IMG/VR virus record: IMGVR_UViG_3300000117_000189 | Span: 1 to 26,924 of that record | Direction: 5' to 3' (one strand) | Source of the DNA: a virus | Length of the DNA stretch: 26,924 nucleotides | The notes under the pieces: model-generated | What the model saw: the letters and a program-made list of their open reading frames with translations, nothing else | Databases searched by the model: none | Told to the model about the DNA's origin: nothing | Translations under genes and position numbers: made by a program | Shown: piece by piece, positions 1 to 5,680 of the stretch | Layout of the letters: every line of letters starts with the position of its first letter | Position numbering within the stretch: the first letter of the stretch is position 1

Positions 1-8
1 ACTCACAC
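1..8. repeat. Left copy of 8-bp terminal direct repeat (possible cos overhang)
   Basis: ACTCACAC forms the first 8 bases and recurs as the last 8 biological bases (26901-26908), immediately before an adapter. Filling in a 5' cohesive overhang during library end-repair would produce exactly this arrangement. The overlap is far shorter than an assembler k-mer overlap would be. The physical-end reading is inference; the identity is seen directly. Confidence 0.55.
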
Positions 9-45
9 TCATGATCTTTGCATTGGTCTCAAGTAGATTTCTTAC

Positions 46-88
46 AATTTTAAAATTTATGTGGAGTTTATGTGGAGTTTATGTGGAG
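46..88. repeat. AT palindrome followed by three 11-bp direct repeats
   Basis: A perfect 12-bp palindrome, AATTTTAAAATT (46-57), is followed by three head-to-tail copies of TTTATGTGGAG at 56-66, 67-77 and 78-88. On the minus strand the unit reads CTCCACATAAA. The block lies just past the stop of the last early gene and within 90 bases of the probable genome end. Such clusters are typical binding arrays for an origin protein or terminase; which one applies here is unknown. Nothing else was recognised in bases 9-94. Confidence 0.7.
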
Positions 89-94
89 TTCTTG

Positions 95-559
95 TTAAAT
101 CATTTCGAAAACTTCTAACCAAATTCCACTTTGGGCCCCATACATTTTAATTATATTTAGATCATAAGCTTGGGCATCATCTTTGAAGTATCCAACCCAT
201 TGCATCGCATCAAGTAGGCCTTTAGCTAAGTTGTCGCAGTCGGGTCTTTTAGTGCAAGGAATGTATCCCTTTTCTTTGTTTGCTTTGGTTTCGTTTTTAG
301 TAAAAGGAAAGATCCAATAGACTTTAATCTTGCAAGCTCCCTGAAAAGGTCTGATCGGTCGATCTTGCATCAGCAATGCTCTAAGCTCAAGTTGTGTCTT
401 TTTATGCTTTGAGCTTTTTCCGATGAATGCTTTTCCATCTTTGCTTTTGAATATTCTGTTTCCTGCTTGATGCGTGTTCCGTGGAGGTATGCAGGGAATA
501 AAGCAATGATGCTTTCTCGTTATATTAAAGCTTATGAAGTCTAGTGCATTTGTACGCAT
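95..559 (-). CDS. rusA: RusA-like Holliday junction resolvase
   Basis: The 154-residue product matches the RusA endonuclease family, dimeric enzymes that cut four-way DNA junctions and in phages resolve recombination or replication branches before packaging. An early PCIPPRNTHQ stretch (residues 22-31) fits the family start. The acidic active-site block is PDCDNLAKGLLDAM (107-120), followed by YFKDDAQ (124-130). Asp107, Asp109 and Asp127/128 are the likely metal ligands. The gene is the last of the early operon and overlaps the helicase-loader gene by 19 bases. The first ATG is used because the next methionine (residue 64) would remove the N-terminal family motif. The family call is firm; the role in this phage is inferred. 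Confidence 0.9.
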   Translation of the reverse strand: MRTNALDFISFNITRKHHCFIPCIPPRNTHQAGNRIFKSKDGKAFIGKSSKHKKTQLELRALLMQDRPIRPFQGACKIKVYWIFPFTKNETKANKEKGYIPCTKRPDCDNLAKGLLDAMQWVGYFKDDAQAYDLNIIKMYGAQSGIWLEVFEMI

Positions 560-1137
560 TGTGAGCTTTCTACCAATCGTCGTGCGATTGCGGTTCCTGT
601 TTCTTGTTTATTGAATCTTTCAACTAATTCATCAATAGAATAGTTGCTTGTGTAGATTGTAGGCTTTTGCCTGTCCATTCTTTCCCTTACTAATTCAAAG
701 ATTGCCGATTCTGCCGTTGGTGTTCCCCTCTCCTTGCCTATATCGTCGAACAGGAGCAAATGAGCCCTAGTGCATTCATCCATAAGGAAACGCTCGTTCA
801 AGAGCCTTCTCGCCAATGATTCAGCCCCTATGGCATTGCTTGTAATATGAAAGACGCTGAACATTCTTTTTAATACCAACCAACTTAGTCGAGTCTTTCC
901 TACTCCTGTATTGCCATACAGAAATAAATTCAATTTACGATTAGGGTCTTCTGCCCATTGTTTTGCTTTGTCTACTGCCTTTGAGTCAAGCCTGGATGTA
1001 TCAGTATTTGACAACCCTTTGGGAATTAGCTTTTCGAAATGAATTGATCTGCTTTTGATCTTTTCTTTTTTCTCTTGCTCGAGGCGTTGTGCATATTCTT
1101 CATCGCTCACAATATTTATTGATTCTAAGAAGTTCAT
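541..1137 (-). CDS. dnaC: DnaC/IstB-like AAA+ helicase loader
   Basis: This 198-residue ATPase has a Walker A motif GNTGVGKT (75-82), a Walker B motif LLLFDDIGKE (127-136), a sensor-like TSNYS (163-167) and a paired arginine, RR (186-187), near the C-terminus. This is the layout of DnaC/IstB-type loaders, which place a hexameric replicative helicase on the origin. No phage helicase gene is visible, so it probably recruits the host DnaB (inference). The start overlaps the stop of the upstream initiator gene as ATGA, so the two are probably translationally coupled. Confidence 0.9.
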   Translation of the reverse strand: MNFLESINIVSDEEYAQRLEQEKKEKIKSRSIHFEKLIPKGLSNTDTSRLDSKAVDKAKQWAEDPNRKLNLFLYGNTGVGKTRLSWLVLKRMFSVFHITSNAIGAESLARRLLNERFLMDECTRAHLLLFDDIGKERGTPTAESAIFELVRERMDRQKPTIYTSNYSIDELVERFNKQETGTAIARRLVESSQCVQMH

Positions 1138-1847
1138 TTAAGTTCCCACTCCTTTCTTGTTGGCTTGATTTGCGAATCCCATCCACCCTCAAGGATCTTG
1201 ATAAATGAATCTTCACGCATTACATAATCGAAAGACGCGACCCACTTTCTTTCATTGTCTCCTGTCATAAATGGAATCTTCTGCACTTTCTCAAATACTT
1301 GTTTGATGTCTTCATCTGAGAAGGTCTTCTGAATTTTTGCAATCAAGGTTTTTCTTTTTGAACTTACTGCCTGAACTTTTGGCAACTTTCCTTGATTGGT
1401 ATCATTCCAAATATCAACTATATTATTTGTATTTCTTTTCTTATCTTCTCTTATCTTATCTAGTAACTCAATTGAAACGATCGAAGGGTTACTTGGTATT
1501 TGTTTGAATTTTTTTAGCTTCCTAAATTTAGCCACTCGCCTTCCGCCAACTGCTCTTGCTTTTGCTGAACTTCCATTGTGCAAAAGAAAGTTTGGGATAA
1601 TTATTTGATTGCCTTCTTCTGTAAGCCAATTGACTTCAGTCAAAGCCTTGCCAAAGCCTTCCATAGTTATTCCATCAATCATTGAAAGGTCACCAATCAT
1701 TTGCCCATCTTCTGAATTTTGGTCTGCCCAAATCCAAAAGTTGACCAAGTGACCAACCGCTTCCACATTCTTAATTTGTAGCAATCTGCAAAGTTGAAAG
1801 ACTTCAACTTTTGTTGCCAGGTTATGTTCTACTTTTATCCATGCCAT
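1134..1847 (-). CDS. DnaD-like replication initiator / replisome organizer
   Basis: The 237-residue protein has an N-terminal winged-helix-like segment (about 1-95), a basic linker (100-150) and a C-terminal helical block containing KWVASFDYVM (202-211). This follows the plan of phage replication initiators that bind the origin and recruit a DnaC-type loader, and the loader gene follows directly through an ATGA overlap. A clear Shine-Dalgarno AGGAGA (1856-1861) precedes the ATG at good spacing. No exact family is named with certainty. Context and domain plan give a fairly confident replication role; origin binding is inferred. Confidence 0.7.
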   Translation of the reverse strand: MAWIKVEHNLATKVEVFQLCRLLQIKNVEAVGHLVNFWIWADQNSEDGQMIGDLSMIDGITMEGFGKALTEVNWLTEEGNQIIIPNFLLHNGSSAKARAVGGRRVAKFRKLKKFKQIPSNPSIVSIELLDKIREDKKRNTNNIVDIWNDTNQGKLPKVQAVSSKRKTLIAKIQKTFSDEDIKQVFEKVQKIPFMTGDNERKWVASFDYVMREDSFIKILEGGWDSQIKPTRKEWELK

Positions 1848-1867
1848 TTTTATTTTCTCCTGTTTTT

Positions 1868-2323
1868 TTAGTCTCCCATATATCGCCCTTGGTTATATCC
1901 ATAAGGGTCATGAGGTTTGTTCTTTTTATATTCTTCTTGATCTTTCCTTATCTTTTCCATGCGTGCTTCTGCTATTGGGGAAGGTGTTACTTTAGGAAAC
2001 CTCCACTCATAAAAAGGGTCAAATCCCTCCTTCATTGGATCCATCTCAAAACCCATACAAGTTGCAACTTCTTCTTTTTCTTCCGAGCTTAAAAAAGAAG
2101 GGTTGATGCCTCGGTCAATGAATGCATCTTCGTTGACTCTTACCTGCTTTGGCAGTTCTTTATTCCACAAGGTTGCAATCATCAAAGGACATTTGATTCG
2201 TGCATAATTCCAAGCGTTTATCTGTGCCAAGCGTATGCAAGGAATGCTTGATGGGAACCGCTTGACTAGGTCAAGCGATTCCAAAAAAGCTTCCTGTTTA
2301 TTTTCAGAAAGAGACTTCTTCAT
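1868..2323 (-). CDS. Hypothetical early protein
   Basis: About 151 residues, not recognised. It has a helical, hydrophilic N-terminal half with a conserved-looking INAWNYARIK segment and a Pro/Tyr/Lys-rich C-terminus. It lies between the annealing-type protein and the replication initiator, so a DNA replication or recombination accessory is plausible but unproven. The start is uncertain. This ATG overlaps the upstream gene by 20 bases and has a weak GAG ahead of it. The frame stays open to an upstream ATG at 2374, which would add 17 residues and overlap by 71 bases. Confidence 0.6.
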   Translation of the reverse strand: MKKSLSENKQEAFLESLDLVKRFPSSIPCIRLAQINAWNYARIKCPLMIATLWNKELPKQVRVNEDAFIDRGINPSFLSSEEKEEVATCMGFEMDPMKEGFDPFYEWRFPKVTPSPIAEARMEKIRKDQEEYKKNKPHDPYGYNQGRYMGD

Positions 2324-2921
2324 CAAGCTCAGGGTCGGTTGGTTCGTGTTCTGCAACTTCATTAATTGACTCATTGCCTATTGATTCGTCAAGTGCTTTC
2401 CTGAAAGCAACAGAATCTTGGTAGGCTTCATTTGCTTCGAAGTTTTCTTGATACCAGGATAAGCTTCGTGATTCTAATTCTCCAAGAGTCTTTCCCTTGT
2501 TCTTTCCAATTGGAATAATAGCACTTTGCCAATCACCACTTGAAACGCTCGTATTGCTCGCAGGAGTCGCTTTTGTCTTCTGCATAGCTTGAGCCCTTTG
2601 CACTTCATCTGCCGAGGCGTAAGAGTCATCTATGCCAATGCCAAGGCAGGCCAAAGCCCGACCGATTGCAGAAGTTTCTGCGTTTTCTACAAAACTTGTA
2701 GAATTTACAAAACTTGTCGCATCGTCTCTGAACTCATGAGCGAGTCCACTAGCAAGCGTTGTTTCACCTTCTTTGATTATAGCTTTGACTACGCAAAAGC
2801 CTTCTCGAAAGTCGAACTCTAAAAGCTCGGTTTCTATGTTGGCTTTGAAGTTCTGCCTGAAGTGCAAAACCTTCTGATTTACAGGAATGTAATCATTCCC
2901 TTTGATGTTTATTTTTTTCAT
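2304..2921 (-). CDS. ssDNA-binding/annealing-type recombination protein
   Basis: The 205-residue protein has the sequence pattern of phage single-strand annealing proteins (ERF/Rad52-like), notably ENAETSAIGRALACLGIGID (residues 79-98) and a beta-rich N-terminal half. A second segment, IPIGKNKGKTLGELE (about 136-150), resembles the small C-terminal domain of exonuclease X-like proteins. The C-terminus is strongly acidic and ends DPELDEEVSF, like the SSB tail that recruits partner proteins. It likely binds ssDNA and anneals strands during replication or recombination. An AACAGAAA motif instead of a Shine-Dalgarno site precedes the ATG. The assignment rests on motif recall, not on a search. Confidence 0.6.
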   Translation of the reverse strand: MKKINIKGNDYIPVNQKVLHFRQNFKANIETELLEFDFREGFCVVKAIIKEGETTLASGLAHEFRDDATSFVNSTSFVENAETSAIGRALACLGIGIDDSYASADEVQRAQAMQKTKATPASNTSVSSGDWQSAIIPIGKNKGKTLGELESRSLSWYQENFEANEAYQDSVAFRKALDESIGNESINEVAEHEPTDPELDEEVSF

Positions 2922-2939
2922 GTTTTTTCTGTTAGTTGT

Positions 2940-3008
2940 TTATAGTTCATCCCGAATAATCCATAGGATAAATAAAAGTTGTATTGCGTATGCTATTCCT
3001 AATATCAT
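2940..3008 (-). CDS. Hidden 22-residue single-span membrane peptide (early region)
   Basis: A short open frame begins MILGIAYAIQLLFI and ends RDEL before TAA. It is one hydrophobic helix of about 18 residues with a charged end, enough to span a membrane once. Its ATG overlaps the stop of the upstream gene as ATGA, the coupling used by many genes here, and it fills a gap of over 80 bases in a genome with almost none. Function is unknown: an early inner-membrane effector such as a superinfection-exclusion peptide is possible. The alternative is that the frame is open by chance. Confidence 0.45.
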   Translation of the reverse strand: MILGIAYAIQLLFILWIIRDEL

Positions 3009-3277
3009 GACTTTTCGAATATTGTTTCCGACTTGTTCCAATGGAATTTCTCGAGTTGATCTAAGGCATAAGCCCTTGAGCTAAATATTAAATTAACATC
3101 CTTCACAAAATGAGTTGCTCCTTTGGCGGTTCGTATCTCCCAACAAGGTTCCTCAAAAGTAGCGTATTTTTTCACCTCAAAGCTTTTCACTACTCCTTTA
3201 TTCAATGCATTTCGATGAATGTAATAGACTTCAGAGTCCAGGGGATGGGGAAGCGTTTCTTTTAAGTAAATGCTCAT
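3005..3277 (-). CDS. Hypothetical early protein, 90 residues
   Basis: Not recognised. The protein looks like a small soluble alpha/beta fold with several aromatic residues (YYIHR, CWEIR, KFHWNK). Its ATG overlaps the stop of the winged-helix gene as ATGA and its own stop overlaps the start of a 22-residue membrane peptide, so the three are probably translated as a coupled set. No catalytic motif is visible. Confidence 0.7.
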   Translation of the reverse strand: MSIYLKETLPHPLDSEVYYIHRNALNKGVVKSFEVKKYATFEEPCWEIRTAKGATHFVKDVNLIFSSRAYALDQLEKFHWNKSETIFEKS

Positions 3278-3543
3278 CTTTTAACCCTCCTTACTTTTCG
3301 CCCTGTGATCGGACATTTGATTGGAGTTCCCTCCTTTAAGATTCCGAGCCTTAAAAGCTCTGTAATCCTGGGTCGAACTGCGTTCATATCCTCAAGCCCA
3401 AGCAGGTTCTTGACCTGCCTATCTGTGACAAGCCTCTTTATGCTTGTTACAATCTTAAGGATCGATCCTTGGCGTTCACCAAGGCTTTCTTGTAACTCTC
3501 TAAATGAGAGCTTTGAATGTATATGAATTTTTTTCTTTTTCAT
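3274..3543 (-). CDS. Small winged-helix DNA-binding protein
   Basis: The 89-residue basic protein contains a helix-turn-helix-like segment, RLVTDRQVKNLLGLEDMNAV (37-56), followed by RPRITELLRLGILKEG and a C-terminal PITGRKVRRVKR wing or tail. This is typical of small phage winged-helix proteins and suggests a transcription regulator or DNA-architecture role. It could be the protein that acts on the inverted repeat at the early promoter (inference, untested). The ATG follows an AACAGAAA motif and not a Shine-Dalgarno site. The stop overlaps the next gene as ATGA. Confidence 0.7.
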   Translation of the reverse strand: MKKKKIHIHSKLSFRELQESLGERQGSILKIVTSIKRLVTDRQVKNLLGLEDMNAVRPRITELLRLGILKEGTPIKCPITGRKVRRVKR

Positions 3544-3557
3544 GTTTTTCTGTTTTT

Positions 3558-3761
3558 TTATTTGTTAGCGTTTGAAAATATTTCTGCAATGTAATCCTTT
3601 ATAAATTCAAAGGAAAAGCTTTTCCCTTCTTTATTACATAAGGTAAAAACTTCTTCAGGAATGAAAGCACCATGGCGGTCAAAATAACCATGGTGAAAAG
3701 TGAAGGAACCATTCCAAGAAATGAACTCTTGATCGTTGTTTGGGTTTTGAAAGTAAATCAT
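3558..3761 (-). CDS. Hypothetical protein coupled to the methyltransferase
   Basis: 67 residues, not recognised. The sequence has many aromatic residues (SWNGSFTFHHGYF) and appears globular, with no membrane segment. Its ATG overlaps the methyltransferase stop as ATGA, so it probably needs translation of that gene. It could be a small accessory to the methyltransferase, but position is the only support. Confidence 0.65.
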   Translation of the reverse strand: MIYFQNPNNDQEFISWNGSFTFHHGYFDRHGAFIPEEVFTLCNKEGKSFSFEFIKDYIAEIFSNANK

Positions 3762-4291
3762 ACTTCATTCCCCCAACTATCCCAACCCTCTGCTGTTTCT
3801 CTTGCAAAAAGTTCTATTCTTGGTAAATCTCCAACTAAATCTGTAATTAATTTTTTAAATACATCAGGCTTTTTTGAATGTCTTTCTATTGGATGAATTT
3901 GTAATTGTCTTATATTAGATCTTAATCTGCTTATCTTTCCTTTAGTTGCTAATATACAAATTTCTGGATTAGCTCTTGTCCATCTACCTAAACCCATAAA
4001 AAAACTATCTGATTTTTTATTTTTCTTAACCCAAACAAAAGCAGTTGTTTTATATTCAAATCCCCAACCATTTAGAACTTTCATAAATTCATTAAGTTTA
4101 GGTAAAGTAACCCACATAAATAATATGCAATTTTTATCAGCTATATCTTTTACTGGTAATTCGCAAATATCTTTTAAAGTCATTGTTGGATAATGATCTA
4201 TTGCCGAACTATTCATCATCCGTTGATAACTCCATGCAGGATCTGCATAGATAATATTATATTTTTTATCTGGAAAAGGAGAGTAAATCAT
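3758..4291 (-). CDS. MT-A70-type N6-adenine DNA methyltransferase
   Basis: The 177-residue protein begins with YNIIYADPAWSY (11-22), the DPPW-type catalytic motif in a DPAW form. It continues with LFMWVTLPKL, YKTTAFVWVKKNK and LGRWTRANPEICILATKGK, all typical of compact phage MT-A70 enzymes that methylate adenine at N6. It probably marks phage DNA against host restriction or times gene expression. The gene is clearly AT-richer than its neighbours: three 60-base lines within it contain 15, 18 and 18 G+C, against 20, 24 and 26 in sampled lines elsewhere. That fits recent acquisition. No Shine-Dalgarno site is seen; the leader is A/T only. Confidence 0.9.
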   Translation of the reverse strand: MIYSPFPDKKYNIIYADPAWSYQRMMNSSAIDHYPTMTLKDICELPVKDIADKNCILFMWVTLPKLNEFMKVLNGWGFEYKTTAFVWVKKNKKSDSFFMGLGRWTRANPEICILATKGKISRLRSNIRQLQIHPIERHSKKPDVFKKLITDLVGDLPRIELFARETAEGWDSWGNEV

Positions 4292-4301
4292 AATTTAATT
4301 T

Positions 4302-4472
4302 TTAAATATTTTCTATGGCTGTTTCTAAAACCTCCATGATGCTGTCTACATCTTGGCGGTCACTTGAGGTAAGCAATAGGTCATTTATTCTTTGTTGAAG
4401 CTTGTAGAACTCATTTGAGTCTCCTACTTGAATGGCTTGAGAGGCTTCTGCGATTAATTGTAGTATTGTCAT
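4302..4472 (-). CDS. Small hypothetical acidic helical protein, 56 residues
   Basis: An open frame starting MTILQLIAEASQAIQ ends in EVLETAIENI and TAA. The product is acidic and almost entirely helical, with heptad-like leucine/isoleucine spacing, so a small coiled-coil dimer is likely. The ATG sits directly behind AACAGAAA. Its leader (CAACACCAA then AACAGAAA) is nearly the same as that of the next gene upstream, which supports expression. No function recognised. Confidence 0.6.
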   Translation of the reverse strand: MTILQLIAEASQAIQVGDSNEFYKLQQRINDLLLTSSDRQDVDSIMEVLETAIENI

Positions 4473-4534
4473 TTTCTGTTTTTGTTTTGGTGTTGATTTG
4501 GGGTTTGAAGTTATCGCCCCCCGTTTTGGTCTAG

Positions 4535-4783
4535 TTAAGATTGTGACATTTTAAAAAGCTTGAAAGGAAGGATGCTCACAAGGTCACTTGCAGTCCTGAT
4601 CTTTTGTTGAACTCTTTTGAGCCTAAAGCAGTTGCGTTTGTCTTCTTGTGTTCTGAGGTCTTGGCAAATTTCATCTTTTTGCAACCAAAGCTTTTCTTCA
4701 TATTGTGCGAGTGCTTGTTCCATAATGTGTAATTCATTATCTGTTAATTTTAAGGTTGTTTTGTTTTCGCTTGAGTTATTCAT
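4535..4783 (-). CDS. First early gene: hypothetical 82-residue helical protein
   Basis: Not recognised. A charged helical protein with a long central helix (about residues 15-70) rich in Glu, Lys and Gln, and three Arg/Lys clusters near the C-terminus. It is the promoter-proximal gene of the early operon: transcription from the promoter at 4821-4849 would start about 30 bases before its ATG. First early genes of phages often encode host-takeover factors, but nothing in the sequence shows that here. An AACAGAAA motif abuts the ATG. Confidence 0.65.
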   Translation of the reverse strand: MNNSSENKTTLKLTDNELHIMEQALAQYEEKLWLQKDEICQDLRTQEDKRNCFRLKRVQQKIRTASDLVSILPFKLFKMSQS

Positions 4784-4815
4784 TTTCTGTTTTGGTTGGT
4801 GTTGTTGTTAATATG

Positions 4816-4838
4816 ATGTAACCATAAAAGCGTTACAT
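4816..4838. promoter_or_regulatory. Inverted repeat over the early promoter (candidate operator)
   Basis: ATGTAAC, 9 bases, then GTTACAT: a perfect 7-bp dyad covering the -10 box of the early promoter. Binding of a dimeric regulator here would block RNA polymerase. The dyad is seen directly; the operator role is inference. Confidence 0.55.
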
Positions 4839-4849
4839 GACCAAGTCAA
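4821..4849 (-). promoter_or_regulatory. Sigma70-like early promoter
   Basis: On the minus strand, -35 TTGACT (4849-4844) and -10 TATGGT (4826-4821) are separated by exactly 17 bases. It lies in the longest clear gap between the late and early blocks and points at the early operon. The predicted start is near 4814, giving a leader of about 30 bases. The rest of 4784-4877 is A/T-rich with no gene. Confidence 0.6.
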
Positions 4850-4877
4850 ACAAAAATGACAAAAAATAAAAAAAAAT

Positions 4878-5030
4878 TTATTTGCCCTTATTTTTGACTA
4901 AATAAAAAACCTTCAAGCTTATATAAACAAGGGTCATCAAGCCGATAGCAAGTCCGACTAAGGCGTTCACTTCTGAAACAATCCAGGAGGTTCCAAAACC
5001 TGCGGTACTTATAAAAGGCGTTTTATCCAT
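4878..5030 (-). CDS. Small holin-like membrane protein, 50 residues
   Basis: Starts MDKTPFISTAGFG, then has one clear hydrophobic helix, ALVGLAIGLMTLVYISLKVF (about residues 23-42), and a basic tail, YLVKNKGK. This fits small single-span class II-type phage holins, which open the inner membrane at lysis. An ATG at 5072 in the same frame would add 14 residues. The 5030 start is preferred because it overlaps the end of the 25-residue membrane peptide gene by 8 bases, in the tight packing seen all along this cassette. It is the last late gene before the early promoter. Confidence 0.6.
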   Translation of the reverse strand: MDKTPFISTAGFGTSWIVSEVNALVGLAIGLMTLVYISLKVFYLVKNKGK

Positions 5031-5100
5031 CACGATATAAATAGTCGAGGAATAATAAAACCACAATAACAAAAGAAAAAATGAAAATTAAATCATTCAT
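5023..5100 (-). CDS. Hidden 25-residue single-span membrane peptide
   Basis: A frame starting MNDLIFIFSFVIVVLL and ending DYLYRDG, with an uninterrupted hydrophobic core of about 16 residues and charged ends. Its ATG overlaps the stop of the upstream membrane protein as ATGA, and its end overlaps the next holin-like ATG by 8 bases. Both junctions point to translational coupling. It could be a pinholin, a holin regulator or an unusual lysis peptide. Too short for homology; the packing and composition are the evidence. Confidence 0.55.
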   Translation of the reverse strand: MNDLIFIFSFVIVVLLFLDYLYRDG

Positions 5101-5561
5101 CTTTTGCCCGATGGTGTGAAGTAAAAACCTGTGACCATTGGAGCAAGAACGACAACAAAATAATAAGCTAACGCTCCCGATGTGATTTCCAAAGTGGTTT
5201 GCTCTTTTGGAAAAGTGACGAGTCCAAATAAGATTTCGATGTTTCCTTCTCCTCCGATGTTTTGAGGGGCAATGATTGTGGCCTCGGGAAACAGGATTGA
5301 AAGAATGATGACGGCGGAGAGTGTTGACATGATGATGACAGCCAGGAGCCTCCTAGTAACACGAGTGAAAAGACCGCCCTCACCTGAATTGATTTGTTTC
5401 TGAAATAAAAGTGCTTGTTCATTGTTTCTACATTCCCTTGCGAGTTCCAATTCGTATTTGTTTTGCCTTGCATCTGTGATCGCTCCAAAGACTCCTTTCA
5501 AAACTGAACCAAGCATTGCAGAACCACCGCTTGTCAAAAACATTGTCAGGATCTCAATCAT
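5097..5561 (-). CDS. Multi-span membrane protein, likely holin or lysis-associated
   Basis: The 154-residue protein has a short hydrophobic N-terminus (about 1-28, Gly/Ala-rich), a charged cytoplasmic-looking helix (30-60), a strong membrane span in LLAVIIMSTLSAVIILSILF (71-90) and another in ALAYYFVVVLAPMVTGFYF (130-148). Proteins of this plan follow the tail genes of many environmental phages and are usually called holin-like. The gene overlaps both neighbours by ATGA. The membrane location is solid; the lysis role is inferred. Confidence 0.65.
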   Translation of the reverse strand: MIEILTMFLTSGGSAMLGSVLKGVFGAITDARQNKYELELARECRNNEQALLFQKQINSGEGGLFTRVTRRLLAVIIMSTLSAVIILSILFPEATIIAPQNIGGEGNIEILFGLVTFPKEQTTLEITSGALAYYFVVVLAPMVTGFYFTPSGKR

Positions 5562-5680
5562 TGCATGAAAACAAAGACAAGTTCGAGCATCTTAAACATG
5601 GTGTCAATAATTAGTTCACGCTCTAAAAAGAAAAAGAAAAGAGCAATGATCCAACGCCATTCATTTTGGCAATGTTGCAT
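5558..5680 (-). CDS. Hidden 40-residue hydrophobic peptide
   Basis: A frame starting MQHCQNEWRW, then IIALFFFFLE, an amphipathic middle (RELIIDTMFK) and a second hydrophobic end (MLELVFVFMQ). It overlaps the preceding gene by 20 bases and the next gene by ATGA, exactly filling what would otherwise be a 99-base gap. Tryptophan/arginine at the membrane edge and a run of four phenylalanines suggest membrane insertion. Function unknown; possibly an antiholin or membrane-disrupting peptide of the lysis cassette. Confidence 0.55.
   Translation of the reverse strand: MQHCQNEWRWIIALFFFFLERELIIDTMFKMLELVFVFMQ

Noticed and set aside
1-12. Short frame (about 24 codons) crossing the joined genome ends, starting at the minus-strand ATG at 12
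   Set aside because: It exists only if the ends are joined, has no start signal or recognisable composition, and would be cut at the presumed packaging site.
4855-4925. Terminator after the last late gene
   Set aside because: Only an A/U-only pairing of about 8 bp was found before the T-rich run, too weak to call.
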